From the IMG/VR virus record IMGVR_UViG_3300049811_000819, positions 1 through 63,473 of that record: 63,473 nt of DNA; one strand, 5' to 3'. The position numbers and the translations under genes are program-made. The notes under the pieces are model-generated. The model saw nothing but the letters and a program-made list of their open reading frames with translations, did no database searches and was not told where the DNA came from. Positions 48,773 to 56,555 of the stretch are shown in pieces. The first letter of the stretch is position 1. Each line of letters begins with the position of its first letter. Origin of the DNA: a virus.

Positions 48773-49477
48773 TTACTCAATACAAAGGTCTTCGGGATGA
48801 ACAGGACAATGAAAAGCGTAACCTTGAAAATATTCTAACCCTAAACTGCTTAAAAGATTAAATTGCAACAAAGACTCAACTCCTTCAGCAACTAAAACTG
48901 TTCCTTGTTCTTGACAGAATTTTGCAAAATACTTAATAAAACTAGCTTTTTCTGAATTGTCAGCGTCAACCAAAAATAGGCGATCAAGTTTGATGATCGA
49001 GGGAGAAATAGAGAATAGTCTATCAAGCCCTGCGTGATTGCAAGGAAAATCGTCAATAGCAATTCTATAGCCTAAGTCTTTTAAAAAACAAATTTCGTTT
49101 AATCCGTTTGGGGAAATAGGATCGCTTTCTGTTATCTCAATAATTACCTTGTCAGGATTTAAAAAAGTCGTCAACTGCTTTATGTGAGTTTTGTTTGCTA
49201 ATTGAATAGGCGAAACATTTACGCAAACTGACGAGATATTGTACCTATTAATATCCTCACTAACAATTTTTGCGATTAATAAATAAAGAGAGAGAAGCTG
49301 ATTAGCTTCAGCCGCAACCTCAAAAATATGTCCTGCGCCCTCTGTTTCAAAACCTTTCCAGCGAAGTAAAGCCTCGCAAGAAAACGGAATCTTTTCTGAA
49401 TTGACAATTGCCTGATAATACGGGCGAATATCGCCTCTGTCTAATGCTTTAAGCAGGTCTGCTGGATTCTTTCTCAC
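48773..49477 (-). CDS. EAL-domain (c-di-GMP phosphodiesterase-like) protein
   Basis: 234 residues from a GTG at 49477 (29-bp overlap with the portal gene; another GTG at 49492 is possible, and the frame is open to 49618). A whole EAL domain is present: CEALLRW, CVNVSPIQL (Asn), IIEITES (Glu), IAIDDF (two Asp), IIKLDR (Lys), LVAEGVES (Glu) and YFQGYAF (Gln). Loop 6, normally DDFGTGYSSL, is DDFPCNHAGL, so dimerisation or activity may be changed. EAL enzymes cleave cyclic di-GMP to pGpG. No GGDEF, sensor or membrane part. Its place between portal and MuF is unusual. Confidence 0.85.
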   Translation of the reverse strand: MRKNPADLLKALDRGDIRPYYQAIVNSEKIPFSCEALLRWKGFETEGAGHIFEVAAEANQLLSLYLLIAKIVSEDINRYNISSVCVNVSPIQLANKTHIKQLTTFLNPDKVIIEITESDPISPNGLNEICFLKDLGYRIAIDDFPCNHAGLDRLFSISPSIIKLDRLFLVDADNSEKASFIKYFAKFCQEQGTVLVAEGVESLLQFNLLSSLGLEYFQGYAFHCPVHPEDLCIE

Positions 49478-50732
49478 TTTTTTCTTTCTCACTTTTTGGT
49501 GTACTTTCTTCTGTGGCGGTGTCGTCAGTTTCGTCGCTCGACATTCCATCAATTGACTCTGACCATTCTGGCCAAAGTATCCGATACTTATTTTGAGCAT
49601 TCTCGGTGTACCAATCAAAGCCTTTGCGTAATACTATCTCTGTGTCGATTGCTTGTTTAATTGCGCTCGTCAGTAGTTGACACCATCCGTACCTCATCCG
49701 AGAGTAGCGGCGATCAGGCGATCGAGATAGCTCTTTAGTTCCCCCCTTTGATTCGAGTCCGGGAAAAAAGTACGAGGGAAAGCCAGGGATAATTAGCCTA
49801 TATCGGCATTGCAAAAGATGATTAATTAATCCCGATAGTTCAGGATTAAGGTTTGCCATTTTGCGAATATCGTGTTTATCGCTAGTTAGTACAAAATCGG
49901 TGATCGTCCCTGATTGTCGCCGTAGCTGTATTTCTTGTTCAAATTTTCGCTTGTTTTCTTCGCTTATGCCCGGGAAGATGTACAAGGTCGGATCACTCGC
50001 AATGTCATCGGCTTTTCTTTGGAGATTGTCGGCCGCTCGTTTTACGTCTGTCCATGCTTCAAGCGATGGTAGCCAAAGCGAACGCCCATAAAGGAATTCG
50101 GGAGAATGCCGGAGATGGATAAGTTTTTCTGGCTCGAAAAAATAATCGGGATCGGAATCGGATAAATACTTTCTTTGTTCAAATCCGATCAGTTGTCCTT
50201 GGTCTGTTTCTTTTCGGAACATCTCGAATGTAGGCAGATAAAGACTCTTGTTTACTCCAAAATCCTTGCTTTTGTTCGGAGATAATCCTTCACGCTCAAT
50301 CCCTAGTTCGATAAAACAATCGCCTTTTCCTAATGTCCATCGCAAGGCTTTTTTAAGCTTGTCCCCTCCGATCACGTGAGAATCTAAAGATTGCTTTCTT
50401 TGGCGTAATTCTTCAGCAATTGCAAAAACTTCAGCGTTTATGGGTGTTTCTTCGTCATCGAGCGTATCGGCAATCGCCCAACCTTGATCGTCCCCGTCGC
50501 TACTAGCGAAAGTATCATCGGCGGCCATTTCGAGGGAATGGAACACCTCATAGCACCATTGGTTAAGTTCGATTAGCTCACGGGAAATTCGAGGGTTACG
50601 AATCGGATTTTCCTCGATTTCTAGGTCGTATCTCCGCGTCATCGATAGAATTCCCGATGAAGCAAGCGATCGCTGTGAACCTCTTAGCGATCCGTCTTGT
50701 TTTTTGTCTTTTTTCTTTTTTGTTTTGGCCAT
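49449..50732 (-). CDS. Portal protein
   Basis: 427 residues. First gene of the head operon. WALTLGKG-type core: LKKALRWTLGKGDCFIELGIE, PTFEMFRKETDQGQLIGFEQ, EPEKLIHLRHSPEFLYGRSLW, LEAWTDVKRAADNLQRKADD, ISEENKRKFEQEI and FFPGLESKGGTKE form the usual portal order (wing, 'hlr....yG.S....', stem helix, crown). The C-terminus is Ser/Glu-rich and overlaps the EAL gene. The N-terminus is extremely lysine-rich (MAKTKKKKDKK). Confidence 0.8.
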   Translation of the reverse strand: MAKTKKKKDKKQDGSLRGSQRSLASSGILSMTRRYDLEIEENPIRNPRISRELIELNQWCYEVFHSLEMAADDTFASSDGDDQGWAIADTLDDEETPINAEVFAIAEELRQRKQSLDSHVIGGDKLKKALRWTLGKGDCFIELGIEREGLSPNKSKDFGVNKSLYLPTFEMFRKETDQGQLIGFEQRKYLSDSDPDYFFEPEKLIHLRHSPEFLYGRSLWLPSLEAWTDVKRAADNLQRKADDIASDPTLYIFPGISEENKRKFEQEIQLRRQSGTITDFVLTSDKHDIRKMANLNPELSGLINHLLQCRYRLIIPGFPSYFFPGLESKGGTKELSRSPDRRYSRMRYGWCQLLTSAIKQAIDTEIVLRKGFDWYTENAQNKYRILWPEWSESIDGMSSDETDDTATEESTPKSEKEKSEKESSRPA

Positions 50733-50764
50733 CGGGAGCTACAATTCTTTCCCTATTCTAAGGG

Positions 50765-50791
50765 AAAAAGACGACTTTGTTAGCCGTCTTT
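50765..50791 (-). terminator. Terminator between the 109-residue gene and the portal
   Basis: Minus-strand stem AAGACGGC / GTCGTCTT with TAACAAA loop, then TTTTTCCC. It should end the leftward transcript from the promoter at 51444, so the head operon needs its own start. Confidence 0.75.
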
Positions 50792-50823
50792 CTTGAAACA
50801 TCACACAAGGAAAGGAAAAAATT

Positions 50824-51153
50824 TTAAAACTCGTGCCACTCTAGCAATTCGTCTGGCACATCATTGTACTTTTGCCAGATAATACTAGGATCATCGTTGG
50901 GATCACCTTCATTGCTAGGAACTTCATAGCTCATCCCGAAGCATTCTATAACATTAGCATAGTTTCTAGTGAGAATAGGAGCAGGGACAACTTCCGATGG
51001 ACGCAACCAGAGGTTTTCTGGTTCGGGGTTTTGGAAGTTCACCGATAGGTATGGGCCATCGGGAATAACTTCTACGATCCGACCTACTCCACGATCAATA
51101 TCTTCCTTGATTTCTTCCGTGTTTATCTTGACAAATTCATCTATTTTAAACAT
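50824..51153 (-). CDS. Hypothetical protein with KOW/SH3-like N-terminus
   Basis: 109 residues. KIDEFVKINTEE...GVGRIVEVIPDGPYLSVNFQNPEPENLWLRPSEVVPAP looks like a small beta-barrel with the 'G.i..i.......v.f' pattern. The remainder is acidic. No family recognised. Four bp after the gene at 51158 and served by the same promoter. Confidence 0.6.
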   Translation of the reverse strand: MFKIDEFVKINTEEIKEDIDRGVGRIVEVIPDGPYLSVNFQNPEPENLWLRPSEVVPAPILTRNYANVIECFGMSYEVPSNEGDPNDDPSIIWQKYNDVPDELLEWHEF

Positions 51154-51157
51154 TGTT

Positions 51158-51412
51158 TTACTCCTCTGGTTGATTCAGGATTGCTTTTTCTTGTTCGATA
51201 GAAATAGCGGAGTAAAACAATTCATCGGTAAGCCGATCTTGCAAAATCTTAGCTACAGCATTAGTAACAAAAAAGAATTTCCCTTGCGCTAAATTTACGG
51301 ATGATACGTTTGGCATTACGTCGTATTCGATAAAAAATACTTCGTAACAGTTGACAAAGTGTTGTCTTCCTTTAGCGTCTTCAATTACTAAAGGACTGAA
51401 TTTATCACTCAT
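51158..51412 (-). CDS. Small hypothetical early protein
   Basis: 84 residues: beta-strand N-terminus (SPLVIEDAKGRQHFVNCYEVFFIEYD) and helical C-terminus (ELFYSAISIEQEKAIL). First cistron after a near-consensus promoter of the TTGACA-operator class, so probably an early gene. No family recognised. Confidence 0.6.
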   Translation of the reverse strand: MSDKFSPLVIEDAKGRQHFVNCYEVFFIEYDVMPNVSSVNLAQGKFFFVTNAVAKILQDRLTDELFYSAISIEQEKAILNQPEE

Positions 51413-51443
51413 GATGACTCCCTTAATTTCTTGACTTAATTAA

Positions 51444-51473
51444 ATCATACATAGTCTTTCTTGAATTGTCAAG
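51444..51473 (-). promoter_or_regulatory. Leftward promoter, operator-like -35
   Basis: Minus strand TTGACA (51467-51472), 17-bp spacer, TATGAT (51444-51449). The -35 is within CTTGACAATTCAAG. Drives the genes at 51158 and 50824. Confidence 0.8.
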
Positions 51474-51491
51474 TAAACCAGGAGAACAATT

Positions 51492-52247
51492 TTAGATAAC
51501 CTGTAAAGCTTTCTCGTAGTACCGAATTCTGTCTTCCAATGCATTAAACCCCCCGTTGACTCGTCGAGTAACTTGTTTTACTGTTGCACCTCGATCAATT
51601 AGTGCGTTCATTTTATTGCGATACCACCAAAACCCAGAGGGGAGAAAAAGGTAATTATCCCGAACGTATTGCCACCCCTCCATCACTCTCTGATCGCCAA
51701 CAAAGTCAGCAAAAGCTTGGTAGTTTGCTCTGCCAGTCATTTGAAGAGCGTCCACGCCACGAAACCGTCGCCCGTCACCAGCAAAGATATTGCCGAGGTC
51801 ACGCCGTCCTTCGTAGGCAGTTCCTGACGCTAATTCAACCATCCAGCGAAGTCCGCCACTTTCGTGGGCAATTTGAGCTAAAAAGTGGCGGACACGGGGG
51901 ATAGTAGTAATATCGAAGCGCTTGAGACAGCGATCGAGAGCTTGGAATTGGCGATCTGTAATTGCTCTCCCAAAAACCGCCTCGCACTGGTCTTTACGGA
52001 CAACAGGAGACTCTATCCCTGTCCCGTCAAAGTGTCCTCGAAAAGCATACCAGTTAAAGCGTCCATCAATCGGAGAATCGACTTCTATTAGGTAGTGACT
52101 TCCTTTGAGCTTTAGCCACTTGTAAATCACTTTTTGCCCCTTAGTAATCGGAACAGACTTAAAATCTGTGGGCAAATTCGGAGCGGAGGAGTCAAGGGGG
52201 TGAGACTTTAAGAGTGTAGGAGCAGTAGCGAGCAGGGTGTTAATCAT
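51492..52247 (-). CDS. GH19 (chitinase-fold) endolysin
   Basis: 251 residues. Residues 34-75 look like an SH3-like binding part (ITKGQKVIYKWLKLKGSHYL...FNWYAFRGHFDGTG). The GH19 lysozyme/chitinase-type domain follows: RVRHFLAQIAHESGGLRW with the catalytic acid Glu129, a second acidic candidate Glu146 (TAYEGR), GDGRRFRGVDALQMTGRANY and the ending WWYRNKMNALIDRG ... ITRRVNGG-like text. It should cleave peptidoglycan glycan strands at lysis. A standalone gene between an early operon and a Rha gene. Confidence 0.85.
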   Translation of the reverse strand: MINTLLATAPTLLKSHPLDSSAPNLPTDFKSVPITKGQKVIYKWLKLKGSHYLIEVDSPIDGRFNWYAFRGHFDGTGIESPVVRKDQCEAVFGRAITDRQFQALDRCLKRFDITTIPRVRHFLAQIAHESGGLRWMVELASGTAYEGRRDLGNIFAGDGRRFRGVDALQMTGRANYQAFADFVGDQRVMEGWQYVRDNYLFLPSGFWWYRNKMNALIDRGATVKQVTRRVNGGFNALEDRIRYYEKALQVI

Positions 52248-52269
52248 TTTGTTAAGTTTCCGTTTTCAC

Positions 52270-53025
52270 TTATTCGCCAATTAACATCTGTCGGCTTACA
52301 CTTTTTCGTTTTTGAGCAAACAAATCTTTAACTGTTTTAATATTTTCTTCTGGAATATAGGGAGCCTGTACTGCTCGCATTCCTTGACAAATTAGGTGAT
52401 CCTGTTTTTGTCGTTTTAGCCAAATTTCTAATTCCCGCCCTGTTTTGAATCCTAATTGTTTGGCCATATCAGCTAGACTTCGCCCAACAAAAGATACGTT
52501 ACGCCCATCTTTGCAAACTACTGTCTCGGTGATAACTTCTTTGACCGGAACGATGGCATTGGGTACACCTTTAATTAAAGCCAGTATCTCAACTCCGTGG
52601 AGCGACGCAATTGCTTCTGATTTGTCTAAGATGTATCGATTATTTTGAGAGATTTCTAACTGCATCTCCAATTCTCGAATGCGATCATTCTGTGCTGGAA
52701 TTACTTCTTTGATTAGTTGTTTCGCTTTCTCAAATCCTTCAACTAATTTTTCTTTGCAGTCTAGAACCTGTTCGGTATTGCGAGAAAACGTCATCAACAA
52801 AGTAGCTTGGTACTCATTTAAGTAACAGTAAGAAATTTCGTAAGTCCCTCCCTGTGGTCGTTTCACCACGTCGATTTCAAATTTTACTGGTTCTTTTCGC
52901 CCCAAACGGTCAAGATATTTCTTAATTGTTTTAAGTAAACTTGCGTGTTCAATCCCTAATTCTTGTGCAATTAAACGGGAATCAACAACTAAAGACTCGT
53001 TAACTGTTACAATCTGAATAGACAT
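52270..53025 (-). CDS. Rha-like phage regulatory protein
   Basis: 251 residues. Same N-terminus as the paralog at 42559 (MSIQIVTVNESLVVDSRLIA), then EHASLLKTIKKYL, YCYLNEYQATLLMTFSRNTEQV and KLVEGFEKAKQLIKEV. The middle differs; the end (KTGRELEIWLKRQKQDHLI...EENIKTVKDLFAQKRKSVSRQMLIGE) is a diverged copy of the paralog's C-terminal domain. Same leader and AGGAG. Probable antirepressor or host-interaction regulator. Confidence 0.8.
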   Translation of the reverse strand: MSIQIVTVNESLVVDSRLIAQELGIEHASLLKTIKKYLDRLGRKEPVKFEIDVVKRPQGGTYEISYCYLNEYQATLLMTFSRNTEQVLDCKEKLVEGFEKAKQLIKEVIPAQNDRIRELEMQLEISQNNRYILDKSEAIASLHGVEILALIKGVPNAIVPVKEVITETVVCKDGRNVSFVGRSLADMAKQLGFKTGRELEIWLKRQKQDHLICQGMRAVQAPYIPEENIKTVKDLFAQKRKSVSRQMLIGE

Positions 53026-53121
53026 AGTGGCTCCTATTAGCCTAAATGTTTAGTCCCCTAGCTTTAACTAGGGGCGATACCAATATTATACCGAAAGTTT
53101 TTGTTAAGAGGCTGAATTGTC
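53026..53121 (-). promoter_or_regulatory. Leader of the second Rha gene
   Basis: Minus strand: TTAACAAAAACTTTCGG, TATAAT, hairpin CCCCTAGTTAAAGCTAGGGG (53055-53074), ACTAAACATTTAGGC, AGGAG, ATG. The stem sequence differs from the CCCCCGATCG stems, but the pairing is kept. Confidence 0.75.
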
Positions 53122-53622
53122 TTACTTTGTTAAGTTTCCGATAGTTTCTGTTAAGGATTTAAGGTACGCAGATATTTTCGTTTGCTGTTGACGAATTTCC
53201 AGTAAATGACGATCATGAGCATCTTGTCGTGATCGTAGTTCGTTAAACTGACGGTCGTAACTGGGCAAGACTAGATCGGCTACCTGTTGTTTTGTTTCGA
53301 CAACTGCAATGCGTTCGGTCAATCCCGTGATTTTGTCACCTAGAGTTTTAACTGAACTATCGAGACTCCCCACACTTTTATCGAGGCGTTCCATCATTTT
53401 TTCAAGCTTACTAGACTGAGTATCGGTAAACTCTGTAGCTTTTTCGATAGTAAGGCGATCTAACTCTTCTGCCTGTGATTTGGATCTGCTCAAAAAATAC
53501 GATACGACTACTGAGCCTATCGCTAACGTAACACTAAAGATTACGCCCCAGTCTTGCACTGTCCAGTCGGATGGGCGATTAATAACTGTTGCGGGCGGCA
53601 CAAGGATAGAGGTGGTTTCCAT
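53122..53622 (-). CDS. Single-pass membrane protein with coiled coil
   Basis: 166 residues. One transmembrane segment at ~25-44 (WGVIFSVTLAIGSVVVSYFL), then a long coiled coil (LDRLTIEKATEFTDTQSSKL ... LTERIAVVETKQQVADLVL) to the end. This topology resembles XhlA/spanin-like lysis accessory proteins, and the endolysin lies 0.9 kb downstream in the same direction. Tail-fibre coiled-coil is an alternative. Confidence 0.6.
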   Translation of the reverse strand: METTSILVPPATVINRPSDWTVQDWGVIFSVTLAIGSVVVSYFLSRSKSQAEELDRLTIEKATEFTDTQSSKLEKMMERLDKSVGSLDSSVKTLGDKITGLTERIAVVETKQQVADLVLPSYDRQFNELRSRQDAHDRHLLEIRQQQTKISAYLKSLTETIGNLTK

Positions 53623-53652
53623 GATGTTTTTTACATTGCTCTATCCGTAATT

Positions 53653-55998
53653 TTACCCCCGAGGTGAGGAAAATAGGAAGTCATTACCAGGCATAAAGTT
53701 CCCAAAAGTAGGAATACCGCCAAAGTTATTCGTATTTACCCAGAGCGTTCGGCACGTCTCGTAAGTACGATCACATCCTGCCGTGAGTCGCACTGAATCG
53801 TGAGTAGCGATCGAGTCGGCCGCCCCAGTAAACAACTCGATCCGTGTGGTTCCCGCAAAGGGAAAAAATTGGGACGTATAAATTGCGTAGGATGCGTTTT
53901 TGTTCTTGCCATCGAGGAATCTGAGCGTTCCCCACGCAAGGTCATTAAAAACTCCGTAAACCTCGACAATACGACGATCAGCGGCACTTTTGATAGAAGT
54001 TGTGTAAGTTGGGACGCTTTTCTGGCACCCCGTCCCGTCACCGTTGTCCTGCCCAAAAAACCACTGGCACAGGGGTGTTACTTTCTCGTCTCGTGATTGC
54101 CGGAGCTTGATACTGGCTTCAGTAAGATTTTCGAGGGTGTAGGTTTCGCCGCTTTTCGAGTTAATTTCCCCGACAAAGCCAATTTGTACCCGCTCGTCAG
54201 GCAAATCTAAGAGCGAGTCGGGAAGATTTCGCCAATCTATAATCGCCGTGATGATCTTGGCCTCTTGGAAACGGGGCGAAAGAATTAGCGGCTCGGTTAG
54301 GTCGTCAATGAATGCACCCCGAAACTCTTCGTTATCTGAATTTAATCCGATAGAGCGATCGAGCGCAGTCGGGTCAAGTGCGCGACGGGACTGATACGTC
54401 ACCCCGTCGATCCTAATATCCCGCGAGTGATTGGTATATCCAAGCTTTTCCCCGTCCGTGAGTTCGATTAGGATAGCTCTACAAAGCGTCAAAACGGGAT
54501 CGGAGAAATCCCCACCTGTTCCCCCATCCCCTCGAATTCCGTCCGTAAAGCGTCGGATTTGGAGTTCTCCTAGTGAATAGACTCTTTGATTAGTTTGGTT
54601 GGAATAATTGAGGGATTTTGAGTTAAATCGAGAGATAACGTTCCCACCGTTCAGGAGATCGGGGAATCGAAAAGTTGCGCCGGTTCCCTTGTGGGAAAGC
54701 CACAAGCAAATTAAATACTCTAGCTCGTTCTGACGCAAGTTTTTTCGTTGCTGTAGAGAATTAGTATCGGCCGCTTTTTGCCGGCGAGCGAACCGTTTCC
54801 GCTCGCCACTGGAAAGCTCGATGATGCTGCTCTGAAATTCGGGGGATAGTGTCGAGGCTTTGTAAAGATTGAGCCTGAATTCGTGAGTAGTGCCGTTCTC
54901 GAATACTTCGATAGGAACAATTGCTGGTTCGATTCTTGACTCACGCAGAACGAGCGAGGGTATCTCGAATACGCCTTGTACCTTAACTGGGTTCCCGTCA
55001 ATAACTTTGACAAGCGGCCGATAGTCAAGGCGATCAGACTCAAACGAACAGAGAATCTTAAAAGTCCCTTCCCATGTCAAAATTCCCGTAGTAGGCGGAC
55101 TGTCGAAAACTACTCGATCAGGAGCTAGAACGTAGCCTGTTAGCTCAGTGTCGCCCTGATAGATTTTCAGCCCAGTATCGGGGAACAAGATCGGGCGATA
55201 GTGAGTGTTTCCCCCGCACGAGTAAGCTTTAGTCAGAATAAACTCGGTTAAAATCCCGTCAGCGCCAGGATAAAGAACGCCTTGTGATGTTGCTCCGTTG
55301 CCAAGGTCTATCTGGTTTCTCGTAGCTTGATCGTCTGATATGTCCTGATAGAGAAAATCTCCCTTTGCTCCTTGCCTTGCTTCGTGGAAATCCAGAAGAC
55401 TATCAAGGTCGTCGGTTCGCAGAGCAGACCGGGAGAGATTGAAGATACGGATCGGGTCTGCCCACTCTACGATCCTCTGTTCGGCATCACCAGTGTTGTC
55501 GTATTCGTAATTCTGAAACTGGATTTCTACACTAAAATCTTTGTCAGGCAGGATTGGAAAATTGGGAAAATCTACGGGGTAGGGACTTGTCGGTTTATGG
55601 GTTGGTTCGACAATTTCCACAATATCGACTATTTCTACATCAAAAGCTGCCAAGCCAAACCCGGCTCCAGACCCCTGAGTAAACCAGTTGGCAGAACCTC
55701 TATTCAGTCCACTAGCGTTAAATCCTACTCCAATTACACCAGTAAAGCGATCGCTGTACTGGGAATCAGAAATAACCCAAATATTTTGTTTTTGCCCGTA
55801 TTTACTAGCTAAAGCCCAGAACTGACTTTGTGTAGAACCGTTTGAAGTGCCGTCAGTATTCTCTATAATTAGCTTGGGATTCTTGTCCCATGAAATGGGC
55901 TGAATAGTACGCCACACCGCAGGGCTACTACTGCCGCCAAATATCCCTTGACTTCTGCAAGTTCCAAAGACGTGATAATAAATACCGGGTACCGACAT
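53653..55998 (-). CDS. DUF2460-DUF2163 baseplate fusion protein
   Basis: 781 residues. Residues ~120-420 contain a DUF2460-like unit (EQRIVEWADPIRIFNLSRSA, LLDFHEARQGAKGDFLYQD, YRPILFPDTGLKIY, GTTHEFRLNL). Residues ~500-781 contain a DUF2163-like unit with the signature ending CDRTYETCRTLWVNTNNFGG, FGNFMPGNDFL. In gene transfer agents these are separate proteins (gp12.. gp13) of the baseplate before the NlpC gene; here they are fused and moved about 46 kb away. The N-terminal ~120 residues are specific. Probable distal tail component. Confidence 0.75.
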   Translation of the reverse strand: MSVPGIYYHVFGTCRSQGIFGGSSSPAVWRTIQPISWDKNPKLIIENTDGTSNGSTQSQFWALASKYGQKQNIWVISDSQYSDRFTGVIGVGFNASGLNRGSANWFTQGSGAGFGLAAFDVEIVDIVEIVEPTHKPTSPYPVDFPNFPILPDKDFSVEIQFQNYEYDNTGDAEQRIVEWADPIRIFNLSRSALRTDDLDSLLDFHEARQGAKGDFLYQDISDDQATRNQIDLGNGATSQGVLYPGADGILTEFILTKAYSCGGNTHYRPILFPDTGLKIYQGDTELTGYVLAPDRVVFDSPPTTGILTWEGTFKILCSFESDRLDYRPLVKVIDGNPVKVQGVFEIPSLVLRESRIEPAIVPIEVFENGTTHEFRLNLYKASTLSPEFQSSIIELSSGERKRFARRQKAADTNSLQQRKNLRQNELEYLICLWLSHKGTGATFRFPDLLNGGNVISRFNSKSLNYSNQTNQRVYSLGELQIRRFTDGIRGDGGTGGDFSDPVLTLCRAILIELTDGEKLGYTNHSRDIRIDGVTYQSRRALDPTALDRSIGLNSDNEEFRGAFIDDLTEPLILSPRFQEAKIITAIIDWRNLPDSLLDLPDERVQIGFVGEINSKSGETYTLENLTEASIKLRQSRDEKVTPLCQWFFGQDNGDGTGCQKSVPTYTTSIKSAADRRIVEVYGVFNDLAWGTLRFLDGKNKNASYAIYTSQFFPFAGTTRIELFTGAADSIATHDSVRLTAGCDRTYETCRTLWVNTNNFGGIPTFGNFMPGNDFLFSSPRG

Positions 55999-56132
55999 AC
56001 TTTTTCTGCCTTTCAGTAATTACAAGGAAAGTTTTCTTAAGGATTTTTTTACAATTAGGGATATCTAGGTTTTTAATAAAAAGTCTAGACCGCATAATGT
56101 AAATGTCGAGCCTAGACACGGATTAATTTCAC

Positions 56133-56294
56133 ATGAAAACTATTTTAGCATCTGTTTTACTCTTTTCTGCTTTTACTGCCCCTGTTTTTGCAACTCCCGA
56201 AGCTAACGGTAAAGAAACTATCACTAACGAAGCTTCTGGATTGTGCTTACCAGGGCGACTTCGTTGCTCTAGCGAGGGTAGTCCCCGTTTTTAA
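56133..56294 (+). CDS. Small secreted cysteine-containing peptide
   Basis: 53 residues. Residues 1-20 are a textbook signal peptide (MKTILASVLLFSAFTAPVFA) with cleavage expected before TPEANG. The mature 33-residue part has two cysteines (SGLCLPGRLRCSS). No family recognised. A terminator follows 47 bp downstream. Upstream hairpin text GTCTAG...CTAGAC at 56083-56117. It is one of very few rightward genes in this part of the window. Confidence 0.6.
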   Translation: MKTILASVLLFSAFTAPVFATPEANGKETITNEASGLCLPGRLRCSSEGSPRF

Positions 56295-56340
56295 TTTTGT
56301 TTTTCTGGTTCCTAGTTTCCTTGGATGGTGATATAGTCTA

Positions 56341-56375
56341 GAAAGCGAGTATAATACTCGCTTTTTTGTTTTTTA
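56341..56375 (+). terminator. Strong rightward terminator
   Basis: Stem AAAGCGAGTAT / ATACTCGCTTT with a 1-nt loop region followed by a T-rich tail (TTTTTTGTTTTTT), downstream of the secreted peptide gene. Confidence 0.85.
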
Positions 56376-56390
56376 AAAGGATTGACACCC

Positions 56391-56555
56391 ATGGGTATTG
56401 TTGGATGTTTTAAACTTTTTTGGGCTTTGATTAAAGAATCTCCTTTGTGGTTTCAGGTGTTTCTATTTAACCTGCAAGTCTATGTCATCGCAGGGCTTTT
56501 CTTCTGGGGAGTCTTCAAGATTGCCGTATTCTTTTTTCATTTGATTTTTAATTAA
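56391..56555 (+). CDS. Putative 54-residue membrane peptide
   Basis: Starts MGIVGCFKLFWALIKESPLW, with AAAAGGA 11 bases upstream, and is strongly apolar and aromatic throughout (VYVIAGLFFWGVFKIAVFFF). It overlaps the leftward RHH gene at its 3' end by 93 bp, so one of the two may not be real. Comparable tiny hydrophobic peptides act as holins or toxins; no direct support here. Confidence 0.35.
   Translation: MGIVGCFKLFWALIKESPLWFQVFLFNLQVYVIAGLFFWGVFKIAVFFFHLIFN

Noticed and set aside
55372-55812. Rightward 146-codon frame opposite the baseplate fusion gene
   Set aside because: Shadow of a well-supported coding region; no motif or start signal.
55928-56119. Leftward 63-codon frame before the baseplate fusion gene
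   Set aside because: Lies mostly over the hairpin-containing gap, overlaps the true start and has no ribosome binding site.
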